A stretch of DNA of 64,000 bases, from positions 1-64,000 of the forward strand of contig CACODG010000001.1 of the NCBI GenBank assembly GCA_902625945.1, in the 5' to 3' direction. This document shows, in pieces, positions 1-8,909 of the stretch. This DNA is from an uncultured Pelagibacteraceae bacterium. GTDB lineage: Bacteria > Pseudomonadota > Alphaproteobacteria > Pelagibacterales > Pelagibacteraceae. A model generated the notes under the pieces. It did not search any database. It was not told where the DNA came from and saw only the letters and a list, made by a program, of their open reading frames with translations. Each line of letters opens with the position of its first letter. Positions within the stretch are counted from its first letter, which is position 1. A program made the position numbers and the translations under genes.

Positions 1-759
1 AATTTAAATATTCCAAAAAAAAGTCAAAAATCTAATTTAAATGGCGACCTAAATGGCAAGATTTTAAAATCAAATTTTAAATTAAACTTCATACACAATA
101 AAGATAAAATAAAAGTGAATAACTTTTTTTTTAGAGATAAAGATTTATCTTTTGATAGCGAAGGGTTTTTTAAATTCAAACCTTTTTTTTCAATTAGTTT
201 AACATCAAAGATTAAAAATATAAATTCAGATTTGATTAAAAACTTAGATATAGAAAATTTATTTAAATTCAAAAATTTAATCAAAAAAATTAATAGCGAT
301 AATAAATTAATATTTGAGGATCAAAAATTTGGAAGAAACTTGATAAATTCTTTGAATATAAAAACAAATCTAGCTTATGGGAGATTAAATGTAACCAAAA
401 ATTTATTTATTTCTAAAAGTGAATTAACTTGCAATAGTAACATTAATTTATTAGATGATTTTCCTATTCTTTACCTTAATTGTTTTCTTAATTCTCCTAA
501 TAAAAAAGAATTTTTAAAAAATTTTAAAATTGACTATAAAAACAAAGATGAATATTTAAACTTAAATATTCAAGCTAATTTAAATATTCTTAACAATAAA
601 ATTAATTTTGATAAAATAGAGTTGAACAATAATTATAAGGCAACTATTGAAGATTTAAAATATTATAAACTTTCTTTCGAAAATATTTTATTTGATGAAA
701 ATTTTATTAAAATATTTGATTTATCTAAAATTAGAAATTTTATTTTGGAAATAATTTAA
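1..759 (+). CDS. AsmA/DUF3971-like protein, C-terminal part (5' truncated by window)
   Basis: The frame is open from base 1 with no stop before 757-759, so this is the C-terminal end of a longer protein that begins before the window. An internal GTG at 115 is probably not the real start. The translation is rich in Asn, Lys, Ile and Phe, with alternating hydrophobic and polar residues as in repeated beta strands, and no catalytic motif is visible. This style fits the C-terminal region of large AsmA-like or DUF3971 envelope proteins, thought to help lipid transport or outer-membrane assembly. The family call is inference from composition. It converges on fumC with 1 nt between the stops. Confidence 0.45.
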   Translation, partial: NLNIPKKSQKSNLNGDLNGKILKSNFKLNFIHNKDKIKVNNFFFRDKDLSFDSEGFFKFKPFFSISLTSKIKNINSDLIKNLDIENLFKFKNLIKKINSDNKLIFEDQKFGRNLINSLNIKTNLAYGRLNVTKNLFISKSELTCNSNINLLDDFPILYLNCFLNSPNKKEFLKNFKIDYKNKDEYLNLNIQANLNILNNKINFDKIELNNNYKATIEDLKYYKLSFENILFDENFIKIFDLSKIRNFILEII

Positions 760-760
760 T

Positions 761-2149
761 CTATTTTGGTTTTGTCATTTTAAGAGGATTCATAATTTTA
801 TCATACTCCCTCTCTTTAATTAACCCAGACTTTACAACTTCATGTTTTAATGTTGTTCCATTTTGGTAAGCATTTTTAGCGATGCTAGCTGCTTTGTCAT
901 AACCTATTTTAGGAGCCAAAGCAGTAACCAACATTAAAGAATTATCCAAAAGATGTTTAATTCTTTTTTTGTCAGCTTTAATTCCTTTTACGCAATAGAG
1001 TGCAAATGTTTTTGCAGAGTCACTCATTATTTCTATGGATTGCAAAATATTATGAATAATTAATGGTTTGAAAACATTGAGTTCAAAATGACCATGAGAT
1101 CCCGCCATTGTAATTCCATTATGATTTCCTATTACCTTTACACAAACCATAGTGACAGCTTCTGACTGAGTTGGATTTACTTTACCAGGCATTATGGATG
1201 AACCTGGCTCATTAGAAGGTAGTATTAGTTCACCGTAACCAGCTCTTGGGCCTGATCCCAAAAATCTTATATCGTTTGCAATTTTCATTAAACAAACAGC
1301 TGTAGTATTTAAAGTACCTGAAAAATTTACAATTTCGTCATGCGCAGCTAGAGCTGCAAATTTATTAGTAGATGGCTTGAATGGGAGTTTAGTTATCTTG
1401 CTTATTTCTCTAATAATTTTTTTGTCAAAGTTTTTTCTAGTATTTAATCCAGTACCAACAGCAGTTCCCCCTTGCGCTAAAAAATAAATTTCTTTTAAAG
1501 CAGCTTCTATCCTTATTATACACTTTTTTAATTGTGAGTGATAACCTGAAAATTCTTGGCCTAAAGTCAAAGGAGTAGCATCTTGTAAATGTGTTCTACC
1601 AACTTTGACTATCTTTTTAAATTGTTTAGATTTTTTATTTAATTCTTTTTCTAGAAGCTTTAATGATGGTAAGAGTTTTTCCTTTGCTTTTAAAGCAATA
1701 GCAATATGCATTGCTGTTGGAAAAACATCATTAGTTGATTGAGATTTATTTACATGGTCATTAGGATGAATAGGTTTTTTTGTTCCCATCTTACCCCCAA
1801 TCATTTGAATGGCTCTATTAGCTATTACTTCATTTACGTTCATATTTGTTTGAGTTCCCGAACCTGTTTGCCAAACTTTTAAGGGAAAGTGTTTATCGAG
1901 TTTCCCTTTAATTACTTCATCAGCTGCCTTAATTATATATTTGCTCAATCTTGGATCTAAATCTTTATTTTTTGCATTAACTATTGCTGCAGCTTTTTTA
2001 ATAATTGCAATAGAGTGGATAACTAGAGGTCTGACTAAAAAATCGCCAATATTAAAATATTTATTTGATCTTTCTGTAGAAGCTCCCCAATACTTATCAC
2101 CAGGGACTTTAATTTTACCAATACTGTCAAATTCTGTTCTGTATTTCAT
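761..2149 (-). CDS. fumC: Fumarate hydratase, class II
   Basis: Reversibly hydrates fumarate to L-malate in the TCA cycle in the cytoplasm, as an iron-independent homotetramer. The protein is about 462 aa, normal for the family. Visible family motifs include the GSGTQTNMN segment near residue 96, HPNDHVN near 128-134, and the signature loop [11 protein letters not shown] near 316-326, whose second Ser is the catalytic base in the fumarase/aspartase superfamily. The open frame extends 8 codons upstream to 2173. I prefer the ATG at 2149 because the protein then begins [13 protein letters not shown], like known FumC. It is divergent from the MazG-like gene at 2210. Confidence 0.95.
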   Translation of the reverse strand: MKYRTEFDSIGKIKVPGDKYWGASTERSNKYFNIGDFLVRPLVIHSIAIIKKAAAIVNAKNKDLDPRLSKYIIKAADEVIKGKLDKHFPLKVWQTGSGTQTNMNVNEVIANRAIQMIGGKMGTKKPIHPNDHVNKSQSTNDVFPTAMHIAIALKAKEKLLPSLKLLEKELNKKSKQFKKIVKVGRTHLQDATPLTLGQEFSGYHSQLKKCIIRIEAALKEIYFLAQGGTAVGTGLNTRKNFDKKIIREISKITKLPFKPSTNKFAALAAHDEIVNFSGTLNTTAVCLMKIANDIRFLGSGPRAGYGELILPSNEPGSSIMPGKVNPTQSEAVTMVCVKVIGNHNGITMAGSHGHFELNVFKPLIIHNILQSIEIMSDSAKTFALYCVKGIKADKKRIKHLLDNSLMLVTALAPKIGYDKAASIAKNAYQNGTTLKHEVVKSGLIKEREYDKIMNPLKMTKPK

Positions 2150-2209
2150 CTTTGATTCTTTGATATAATACACCTTAATTAGTAAATTATAAAATATAAA
2201 GGATTAGAT

Positions 2210-2581
2210 ATGAGCAATTTTGATAGTGTAAAAAATTTTATGAAAACTTTCGGTCAAGAAGTTAGAGAAAAAGCTGGGTTTCCGAGTGAAAAAATTACAT
2301 CTTTAAGATACGAATTAATTAAAGAGGAGCTTACGGAATTTAAAGAAGCGATTGAAAAAAAAGATATCAAAGAAGTTGCTGATGCTCTTACTGACATTTT
2401 GTATGTGACTTATGGCGCTGGTCATGCTTTTGGAATAAATTTAGACAAATGTTTTGAAGAGGTACAAAATTCTAATATGAGTAAACTAGGCCAAGATGGC
2501 AAACCTATATATAATGAAAATGGTAAGGTTATGAAGGGGCCAAATTATTTTAAACCTAATTTAGATAAATTTGTAGCTTGA
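2210..2581 (+). CDS. MazG/PRA-PH-like all-alpha nucleotide pyrophosphohydrolase
   Basis: A 123-aa protein of the all-alpha NTP pyrophosphatase superfamily. The metal-binding pattern is visible as EELTEFKEA (about residues 43-51) followed by EVADALTDILYV (about 61-72), the EExxE...ExxD arrangement used to bind Mg2+ and nucleotide. Its likely role is hydrolysis of a nucleoside triphosphate or phosphoribosyl nucleotide, possibly house-cleaning; the exact substrate cannot be read from sequence. A purine-rich ribosome site (AAAGGA) precedes the ATG. Its stop TGA overlaps the ATG of the 26-aa membrane peptide at 2581, so the two are probably translationally coupled. Confidence 0.8.
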   Translation: MSNFDSVKNFMKTFGQEVREKAGFPSEKITSLRYELIKEELTEFKEAIEKKDIKEVADALTDILYVTYGAGHAFGINLDKCFEEVQNSNMSKLGQDGKPIYNENGKVMKGPNYFKPNLDKFVA

Positions 2582-2661
2582 TGAAAAAAAATTACCACTG
2601 GATGCTTTTAGGAGTAGCAGCAGGCATAGCTCTCTATATGTTAGATAAATATATATTTTAA
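2581..2661 (+). CDS. 26-aa single-span membrane peptide, coupled to upstream gene
   Basis: A short ORF encoding 26 residues: a basic N-terminus (MKKNYHW), one hydrophobic stretch (MLLGVAAGIALYML) and a short tail (DKYIF). The A of its ATG is the last base of the preceding TGA stop (TGATG overlap), which suggests re-initiation after the MazG-like gene. The topology suggests an inner-membrane peptide with the N-terminus in the cytoplasm. It is too short for homology calling by eye. The coupling and clean transmembrane pattern are the support; chance cannot be excluded. Confidence 0.5.
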   Translation: MKKNYHWMLLGVAAGIALYMLDKYIF

Positions 2662-2738
2662 ACTTTGCGTGTCATTAAAATTTAATAATATAAAACATTT
2701 AAAATAATCCTAAAATTTATCATGTGATTTTTGATTAA

Positions 2739-4178
2739 ATGGTAATGAAAAACGAAATGAGACAGATCAAAAGTAAAGACAGAGTGTCAAATTTTGGGGA
2801 AGTTTTTACGTCTAAAAAAGAAGTTTTTAATATGTTAAATTTAGTAAGAACTGAAACATCTAAAATAGATTCTAGATTTTTAGAGCCAGCTTGTGGCGAT
2901 GGAAATTTTCTTACTGAAATTTTGAAATTTAAACTTAAAAATCTTGAAAAAAATTACAGTGACAATCAATCGAAATTTGAAAAATTTTCAATTAAGGTAT
3001 TTAAATCATTATATGGAATTGACATTCTTAAAGACAATATTAATGCTGCTAGGAAAAGGTTATTCAATCAATATTTAGAACTATATAAAAAAAAATTTAA
3101 ATTTAATATTAATTTTAATTTATTAAAAAATATTAAAAATATTATTAAATTTAATTTAATCCATGCTGATGCATTAACAATAATTAAAAAAAAAAATTTT
3201 AAAAAAATTTTTAAAAAAGAATTTGATGTAATTATAGGAAATCCTCCTTATCAAATTAGCGATGGAGGTAGCGGGGGTAGTGCTTTACCTATTTATCATA
3301 AATTTATTAGTACTGCTAAAAAAATAAATCCAAAATATATTTGTATGATAATTCCTTCAAGGTGGTTTGCAGGAGGTCGAGGCTTAAATGATTTTAGGTA
3401 TGAAATGTTAAATGACAAAAGAATTTCTAAAATTTTTGACTTTCCAAATTCCTCTGATTGTTTTCCAGATGTAGAAATAAAAGGTGGAGTTTGTTATTTT
3501 TTATGGGAAAAAAATTTTTCAGGTAAATGCGAAATTACAAATATTAATAAGAATAAAAGAAATACTCGAAAAAGACCTTTAATTGAAAATAACTTAAATT
3601 TTTTTATAAGATATAATCAATCAATTTCAATTATAAGAAAAGTTTTAAAATTTGATGAAAAAAAAATTGATAACTTAATAAGTCCCATGAAACCTTTCGG
3701 ATTTAGAACTTTTTTTAAGGGCAAAAAAAATAAATTTAAGAATAGTATAAAAATATTTCATAACGGCGGTAAAGGTTTTGTTTTAGCTAACAAAATTAAA
3801 ACAAACAAAGAAAATATAAATAAACATAAAGTATTCATTAGTAGAAGTTATGGTGCTGGGGAAAATTTTCCACATCAAATACTTAATAAACCTTTTTATG
3901 GCAAACCAGGGAGTGTTTGTACAGAAACATATATATTTATAGGACCATTTAAATCAAAAAAAATCTGTGAAAATGTAATTTCCTATATCAAGACTAAATT
4001 TTTTAGATTTCTAGTTTTATTAATAAAAAATACTCAAGATGCTCCGAGATCTGTATACAGACTTGTTCCTGTCCAAGATTTTAATAAAAAAATTAATGAT
4101 AAAATTCTTTGCAAAAAATATGGTTTTACCCGAAATGAAACCAAATTTATGGAAGATAAGATTAAACTGATGAAATAA
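2739..4178 (+). CDS. Eco57I-type N6-adenine DNA methyltransferase, apparently orphan
   Basis: A 479-aa SAM-dependent DNA adenine methyltransferase. The N-terminal GEVFTSKKEVFNML resembles the motif X region of gamma-class enzymes. SAM-binding motif I is FLEPACGDGNFL (about residues 50-61), and catalytic motif IV is NPPYQ (about 168-172). The C-terminal part, ending in a DAPRSVYRLVPVQDF segment, looks like the target-recognition half of Eco57I-type proteins. No nuclease domain and no restriction or specificity gene is adjacent, so it is probably an orphan or part of a lost system. It is even richer in A/T and Lys than its neighbours (see 3180-3230). ATGs at 2739, 2745 and 2757 are all possible starts and none has a clear ribosome site. 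Confidence 0.8.
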   Translation: MVMKNEMRQIKSKDRVSNFGEVFTSKKEVFNMLNLVRTETSKIDSRFLEPACGDGNFLTEILKFKLKNLEKNYSDNQSKFEKFSIKVFKSLYGIDILKDNINAARKRLFNQYLELYKKKFKFNINFNLLKNIKNIIKFNLIHADALTIIKKKNFKKIFKKEFDVIIGNPPYQISDGGSGGSALPIYHKFISTAKKINPKYICMIIPSRWFAGGRGLNDFRYEMLNDKRISKIFDFPNSSDCFPDVEIKGGVCYFLWEKNFSGKCEITNINKNKRNTRKRPLIENNLNFFIRYNQSISIIRKVLKFDEKKIDNLISPMKPFGFRTFFKGKKNKFKNSIKIFHNGGKGFVLANKIKTNKENINKHKVFISRSYGAGENFPHQILNKPFYGKPGSVCTETYIFIGPFKSKKICENVISYIKTKFFRFLVLLIKNTQDAPRSVYRLVPVQDFNKKINDKILCKKYGFTRNETKFMEDKIKLMK

Positions 4179-4248
4179 GAAATATTTTTTAATATTATAG
4201 AAAGGGTGTTTTATTGACGGGCGCACATAGTGTTAATTAGTAAAATAA

Positions 4249-4611
4249 ATGTACGAATTATTTGCAAATCTTACTTTAGTTACACATTTAATTTTTATCT
4301 TCTTTGTTATTTTTGGAGGATTGCTCTTTTTTATTTTTTCAAAAATTATCTACATTCATCTTCCAGCATTATTATGGGGAATTTATATAGAGCTAACTAA
4401 TTCTGTTTGCCCGTTAACTTATTTAGAAAATTGGTTTTTATATAAAGGTGAGTTAACAACTTATTCTAATGATTTTATCAATAACTATCTTTTTCCAATA
4501 ATTTATCCTAAGGGCTTAACTGCTGAAATTCAAATATATCTAGGTATATTACTTATAGTTATTAATATTTTAATTTACGGATTAATTTATAAAAATTTGA
4601 AGTGTGATTAA
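4249..4611 (+). CDS. DUF2784 family membrane protein
   Basis: A 120-aa integral membrane protein. It has about three hydrophobic segments (residues 8-30, 34-50 and 95-115) and a central NSVCPLTYLENW stretch typical of DUF2784 proteins, whose function is unknown. It ends at 4611, one base before the 3' edge of the convergent tmRNA coding piece. A TTGACG at 4214 lies 17 nt from a poor -10, so its promoter is uncertain. Together with the methyltransferase it occupies the tmRNA-proximal strip that is often variable in bacterial genomes. Confidence 0.75.
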   Translation: MYELFANLTLVTHLIFIFFVIFGGLLFFIFSKIIYIHLPALLWGIYIELTNSVCPLTYLENWFLYKGELTTYSNDFINNYLFPIIYPKGLTAEIQIYLGILLIVINILIYGLIYKNLKCD

Positions 4612-4860
4612 GGGGCGTTCTGTTGCCAGGTGCCCCAAACCCCGTAACTTAATTAACTAAGTTAATTAAGCTGCAAGTGCAAATTTTTGATTTGCATTTG
4701 TAAATTAGCCCGTTACGTCGGAACCATCTCGAACGAAAGAACAGCCTTTAGACACCCGTCGATCCTGATTCACCCCCATAAGTTGTAAATGGTGGAGGTG
4801 GTGGGTACTGCCCCCACGTCCGTGATGTTTATTACGAAATTCGTTTATCGTCATAGTTGG
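4612..4860 (-). ncRNA. ssrA: tmRNA, circularly permuted two-piece form
   Basis: Read on the minus strand, the acceptor piece comes first. It ends at 4790 with an encoded CCA behind a T-arm (GTGGG-GGCAGTA-CCCAC) and the acceptor strand CACCTCC. A 12-nt spacer (4789-4778) follows. The coding piece then starts at 4777 with GGGGGTG, which pairs with CACCTCC over 7 bp including one G-U, followed by AATCAGGATCGACGGG. The tag frame ends GCA AAT CAA AAA TTT GCA CTT GCA GCT TAA (4695-4666), giving at least ANQKFALAA; the exact resume codon is uncertain. The 3' part folds into a GGGGC...GCCCC stem ending at 4612. The 5' edge of the acceptor piece near 4860 is approximate. tmRNA rescues stalled ribosomes and tags the unfinished protein. 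Confidence 0.9.
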
Positions 4861-4916
4861 AAAACCAACACTATTAATATAAAACTCTTTTAAAGAGATT
4901 CAATAATTAATTCAAA

Positions 4917-5864
4917 ATGAAACTTACAAAAGAACAAAAGCAAGAAATTGCAGATCAACAAGCTCAAAAAAATCAAACAAAAAGAGTTACTTCACCTGAA
5001 TTAGAAAAAATTCTTTATGAAGCTCTTCCAGTATTAGATCATGGATTTGTAAGAGTAGTAGATTATATGGGAGATGATAGTTCCATAGTTCAATCAGCCA
5101 GAGTTTCATATGGAAAAGGAACAAAAAAAGTTTCCACAGATGAAGGATTAATCAAATATTTAATGAGGCATTGGCATTCCACACCATTTGAGATGTGTGA
5201 GATCAAATATCATGTCAAACTTCCAATTTTTATTGCACGTCAGTGGATTAGACACAGAACAGCAAATGTTAATGAATATTCAGCAAGATATTCTATTTTA
5301 GATAAAGAATTTTACATTCCTGCAAAAGATCAATTATCCGCACAATCAACTTCTAATCGCCAAGGAAGAGGAGATTTAATTACTGGAGAACAAGCTGATG
5401 AGGTTTTAAAAATTTTAAAAGACGATGCAACAAGAACTTATGATAATTACGAAAAAATGCTTAACGAAAAATATGACGGTACTACGATAGATAAAACCAA
5501 GGCGGGTTTAGCTAGAGAACTTGCGAGAATGAATCTTACTTTAAATTCTTATACCCAATGGTATTGGAAAACCGATTTACTAAACCTTCTCAATTTTTTA
5601 TTTTTAAGAGCAGATAGCCACGCTCAGTATGAGATTAGAGTTTATGCTGAAACAATGCTAGACACAGTCAAAAAATGGGTTCCGATTACTCATGCTGCAT
5701 TTTTAGATTATAGAGTAGGAGCGGTTCATGTGTCTGCTAAAGGAAAAAAAATAATTCAACTAATGGCTAAGGGCGAAAAAGTTAATTATGAAAGCTCTGG
5801 TCTCTCTAAAAGAGAGTGGAATGAGCTAATGACGTCTTTTGGTTTTACTGAAAAGATTGTTTAA
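4917..5864 (+). CDS. thyX: Flavin-dependent thymidylate synthase
   Basis: Makes dTMP from dUMP with methylene-tetrahydrofolate, NADPH and FAD. The ThyX signature RHRxxxxxxxS is visible as [11 protein letters not shown] at residues 112-122, which binds dUMP and flavin. The protein is 315 aa, slightly longer than many ThyX because of a charged N-terminal extension ([11 protein letters not shown]...). No classical thyA is seen in the window. The ATG at 4917 lacks an obvious ribosome site. The 3' end overlaps the convergent mrp gene by 20 bp. Confidence 0.95.
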   Translation: MKLTKEQKQEIADQQAQKNQTKRVTSPELEKILYEALPVLDHGFVRVVDYMGDDSSIVQSARVSYGKGTKKVSTDEGLIKYLMRHWHSTPFEMCEIKYHVKLPIFIARQWIRHRTANVNEYSARYSILDKEFYIPAKDQLSAQSTSNRQGRGDLITGEQADEVLKILKDDATRTYDNYEKMLNEKYDGTTIDKTKAGLARELARMNLTLNSYTQWYWKTDLLNLLNFLFLRADSHAQYEIRVYAETMLDTVKKWVPITHAAFLDYRVGAVHVSAKGKKIIQLMAKGEKVNYESSGLSKREWNELMTSFGFTEKIV

Positions 5865-6639
5865 TTTTTTCTGCAATATTTTTAAAGAGTAAAGAGACTT
5901 CGTGATCAGGATTTGAATGAGTTAGAGGACGACCTTTGTCAGCAGAACTTCTTAAATCTTGATGTATTGGCAAGTGGCCTAAAAATTCTTTATTAAATTC
6001 TTTTGCAGTTTTTTCGACTCCACTTTCACCAAATATTTTATATTCTTTACCATCATCACCTTTGAAGTAGCTCATATTATCGATTAACCCTAATATTTTG
6101 ACTCCGGTTTTATCAAACATTTGAATACCTCTTTTAACATCTAACAAAGCTAAATCTTGTGGAGTTGAAACAATAATTGCTCCATCTACTTTAACTTCTT
6201 GAGCAAATGTCAATTGAGTATCACCAGTCCCTGGAGGCATATCTATTATAATAATGTCCCTATCCTTCCACAAAACTTTTTGTGTCATAGTTTTAATTGC
6301 ACTTATAACCATTGGTCCTCTCCATATCATTGGCGTTAGTTCATCAACCAATAAACCCATCGACATACACTGAGCATCATATTTTGTTATAGGCGTTATC
6401 GCTTTACCATCCTCACTCTTCGGTTTCTCATTAATGTCCATTAATTTTGGTAAAGATGGTCCATAAACATCGGCATCTAATATTCCAATTTTTAAACCTA
6501 AGTTTTGAAGCGCAAATGCTAAGTTTACAGCAACAGTTGATTTCCCCACTCCACCCTTAGCGCTAGATACTAGTAATGTATGCTTGGTTCCATTGATTGG
6601 AGTTTTAACAAATTGCTTAGGAGGTGGTTTTTGGCTCAT
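5845..6639 (-). CDS. mrp: Mrp/ApbC-family P-loop ATPase (Fe-S cluster carrier type)
   Basis: A 264-aa member of the Mrp/NBP35 deviant Walker-A ATPases, which carry Fe-S clusters to apo-proteins in the cytoplasm. The P-loop [11 protein letters not shown] lies at residues 25-35, and a switch segment [15 protein letters not shown] follows near 120. The N-terminal DUF59 domain found in longer homologs is absent. In the segment where many Mrp proteins carry a CxxC cluster-binding pair, this one reads [17 protein letters not shown], without cysteines. It is divergent from hflK across 76 bp. Confidence 0.9.
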   Translation of the reverse strand: MSQKPPPKQFVKTPINGTKHTLLVSSAKGGVGKSTVAVNLAFALQNLGLKIGILDADVYGPSLPKLMDINEKPKSEDGKAITPITKYDAQCMSMGLLVDELTPMIWRGPMVISAIKTMTQKVLWKDRDIIIIDMPPGTGDTQLTFAQEVKVDGAIIVSTPQDLALLDVKRGIQMFDKTGVKILGLIDNMSYFKGDDGKEYKIFGESGVEKTAKEFNKEFLGHLPIHQDLRSSADKGRPLTHSNPDHEVSLLFKNIAEKIKQSFQ

Positions 6640-6680
6640 AATTTAATATGTTAATGGTCATAATATCGCTCTTACTTAAC

Positions 6681-6710
6681 TTGTTTTTAGGATAAAAGTC
6701 ACTATATAAA
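6681..6710 (+). promoter_or_regulatory. Predicted hflK promoter, start site close to the ATG
   Basis: TTGTTT at 6681-6686 and TATAAA at 6705-6710 are separated by 18 nt. A start 6-7 nt after the -10 falls at or next to the A of the hflK ATG (6716), predicting a leaderless or nearly leaderless mRNA. No ribosome-binding sequence is visible before that ATG. Confidence 0.4.
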
Positions 6711-6715
6711 GTGTC

Positions 6716-7831
6716 ATGAGTTTTAAAGACAAGATTTTAAACAATCAATCTCCTTGGGGAGCACCTCCAGGTGGCGATGGAGGTCGTAATGCACCAGGAG
6801 GCAATGGCTCAGGTTCAAGACAAGACCCTCCCAGCATAGATGATCTTATTAAAAATTTTCAAAAAACAATAAATAAATTTTCTGGAGGTAAATCTGGAGG
6901 CTCAAGACCAATAATAATTGGATTATTAATTGTAGTAGTTCTATATGTTGCAAGCGGTCTTTACAGAGTTTTACCAGACGAACAAGGAGTGGTTTTAAGA
7001 TTTGGTAAATATGTGAACACAACACAACCTGGTTTACATTATCACTTCCCAACACCCTTTGAGAGAGTTTTAACTCCAAAGGTTACAAAAGTTAATCGAG
7101 TAGACGTTGGTTTTAGACCGGCAAGTGATAGCGGAAGATCTTCAGGTGTAGGAAACGTGCCTGAAGAAAGTTTAATGTTAACTGGAGATGAAAATATCGT
7201 GGATATAAACTATTCAGTGTTTTGGGTTATCAAAGATGCACAGAAGTTTTTATTTAATATCCAAAGTCCTGTAGAGACTGTTAAAGCCGCTTCAGAGACA
7301 GCAATGAGAGAGGTAATAGCAAAAAATAGAATTCAAAATATTTTAACAGAAGGAAGATCAAAAATAGAGATTGAAGTTCAAGAAATTGCTCAATTAATTT
7401 TAGATGAATATGGATCAGGAATTCAATTAACTCAGGTTCAAACACAACAAGCCGATCCGCCTGAGCAAGTAATTGACGCCTTTAGAGACGTACAAGCCGC
7501 TAGAGCAGATAGAGAAAGATCAAAAAATGAAGCTGAGGCTTACGCCAACGATGTGATACCAAGAGCTCGAGGTGAAGCTGAGCAGGTATTACAACAAGCA
7601 GAAGCTTACAAAAAAGAAGTTGTAGCAAAAGCTGAAGGTGAGGCTAGCAGGTTCTTGGCAATTTATAATGAATATAAAGATGCGAAACAAGTTACACAAG
7701 AAAGAATGTATCTGGAAACAATGGAAAAAGTTTTAGCTGACATTGATAAAGTGATCATAGATAAAGATTCAGGTTCAGGTGTTGTTCCTTATTTACCTCT
7801 TCCAGAACTTAAAAAAGGGAGCAACAATTAA
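6716..7831 (+). CDS. hflK: HflK, SPFH-domain modulator of FtsH
   Basis: A 371-aa inner-membrane protein that forms the HflK-HflC complex around the protease FtsH. The N-terminus is Gly/Pro/Asn-rich (residues 13-40), followed by one membrane span (about 65-84) and an SPFH/band-7 domain starting near YRVLPDEQGVVLRFGKY. A long Ala/Glu/Arg-rich coiled coil (about 250-320) completes it. The stop overlaps the hflC ATG by one base (TAATG), so the pair is coupled. The gene heads a five-gene run to miaA. Confidence 0.95.
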   Translation: MSFKDKILNNQSPWGAPPGGDGGRNAPGGNGSGSRQDPPSIDDLIKNFQKTINKFSGGKSGGSRPIIIGLLIVVVLYVASGLYRVLPDEQGVVLRFGKYVNTTQPGLHYHFPTPFERVLTPKVTKVNRVDVGFRPASDSGRSSGVGNVPEESLMLTGDENIVDINYSVFWVIKDAQKFLFNIQSPVETVKAASETAMREVIAKNRIQNILTEGRSKIEIEVQEIAQLILDEYGSGIQLTQVQTQQADPPEQVIDAFRDVQAARADRERSKNEAEAYANDVIPRARGEAEQVLQQAEAYKKEVVAKAEGEASRFLAIYNEYKDAKQVTQERMYLETMEKVLADIDKVIIDKDSGSGVVPYLPLPELKKGSNN

Positions 7832-8706
7832 TGAGAGGCGTTAAATTAATAATCCCAGCAATAGTACTGATTGGAGTTGTGGTTTTTCAAAGTTTATTTA
7901 TTGTACAAGAAATTAGTCAAGCAATAGTACTTCAATTTGGTGATCCAAAGAAAATTGTTACAAAAGCAGGTCTAAACTTTAAATTGCCTTTTATTCAAAA
8001 CGTAGTTTACTTAGACAAAAGAATTCTAAACTTGGATAACGATCCAGAGGAAGTGATAGCCGCTGACCAAAAAAGATTAATCGTTGATGCATTTGCAAGA
8101 TTTAAGATTGTAGATCCATTGAAATTTTATATCTCAGTTGGAAACGAGAGAGTTGCAAGATCAAGATTATCTACAATTATCAACTCCAGAATAAGGGGTG
8201 TATTGGGAACTCAAGAATTAGCAACTTTACTGTCAACTGATAGAGCGAGACAAATGCAAATTATACAATCACAAGTTAACGATGAGGCTAAAAATTTTGG
8301 AATAAATATCGTAGATGTTAGAATCAAAAGAGCTGACTTACCGCCAGCTAACAGTGAGGCGATTTATAAACGTATGCAGACAGAAAGAGAGAGGGAAGCA
8401 AAAGAATTTAGAGCGCAGGGCGCAGAGATAGCTCAAAAAATTAGATCAACTGCAGATAAAGACGTGACTGTTATCCTTGCTCAAGCAAACAAGAAATCTG
8501 AAATAATGAAGGGTGAGGGAGACGGGCAAAGAAACAAAATTTTTGCCGATGCTTTTGGAAAAGATCCACAATTTTTTGCATTCTATAGAGCTATGCAAGC
8601 TTATGAGAAAGCTTTAATAGGCGGAGAAACTTCATTAGTTTTATCACCAGACAGTGATTTCTTTAAATTTTTTGGTAAGTCGGTTAAGCCAAATATTAAA
8701 AGATAA
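7831..8706 (+). CDS. hflC: HflC, SPFH-domain modulator of FtsH
   Basis: Partner of HflK in the periplasm-facing complex that modulates FtsH proteolysis. The 291-aa protein has one N-terminal membrane span (residues 5-25), an SPFH/band-7 domain with QAIVLQFGDPKKIV, and a charged coiled-coil region (about 180-230: KRMQTEREREAKEFRAQG). It starts at the ATG overlapping the hflK stop. The length is normal for alphaproteobacterial HflC. Confidence 0.95.
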   Translation: MRGVKLIIPAIVLIGVVVFQSLFIVQEISQAIVLQFGDPKKIVTKAGLNFKLPFIQNVVYLDKRILNLDNDPEEVIAADQKRLIVDAFARFKIVDPLKFYISVGNERVARSRLSTIINSRIRGVLGTQELATLLSTDRARQMQIIQSQVNDEAKNFGINIVDVRIKRADLPPANSEAIYKRMQTEREREAKEFRAQGAEIAQKIRSTADKDVTVILAQANKKSEIMKGEGDGQRNKIFADAFGKDPQFFAFYRAMQAYEKALIGGETSLVLSPDSDFFKFFGKSVKPNIKR

Positions 8707-8723
8707 ATATAACTATATATATC

Positions 8724-8909
8724 GTGAGTGAATTTATTATTGCTATTGGCTTAGTTTTTTTTGTGGAAGGTCTGTTTTTAGCCATTTTCCCGTCAAGAAT
8801 TAAAAGCATACTACAATTAATCAAAAATATCCCTGAGAATAAACTTAGATTTTTGGGAATAGTCTTTTTGATTATCGGTTTTTTAATAATTTGGTATATA
8901 AAAAGTTAA
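8724..8909 (+). CDS. DUF2065 family small membrane protein
   Basis: A 61-aa protein with two hydrophobic segments (about residues 4-24 and 42-58) joined by a short basic loop with FPSRIKSIL. DUF2065 genes commonly sit beside hflC and degP in proteobacteria, and that context is present here. The start is GTG at 8724, and the stop directly abuts the ATG of the protease gene at 8910. Function unknown; location in the membrane-protein quality-control operon suggests a link to it. Confidence 0.8.
   Translation: MSEFIIAIGLVFFVEGLFLAIFPSRIKSILQLIKNIPENKLRFLGIVFLIIGFLIIWYIKS

Noticed and set aside
2739-4178. Complete restriction-modification system
   Set aside because: Only a methyltransferase is present. 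No nuclease motif is seen in the protein and no restriction gene is next to it.
4179-4248. GC-richer patch (GGGCGCACATAG) after a TTGACG, looking like a possible tRNA remnant or promoter
   Set aside because: It cannot be folded into a tRNA, and the -10 at 17 nt is a poor match. It is left as ordinary spacer.
4612-4860. Plus-strand reading of the structured region as a novel RNA
   Set aside because: All conserved features (CCA, T-arm, GGGGGTG start, tag ending ALAA and stop) are on the minus strand and identify tmRNA.
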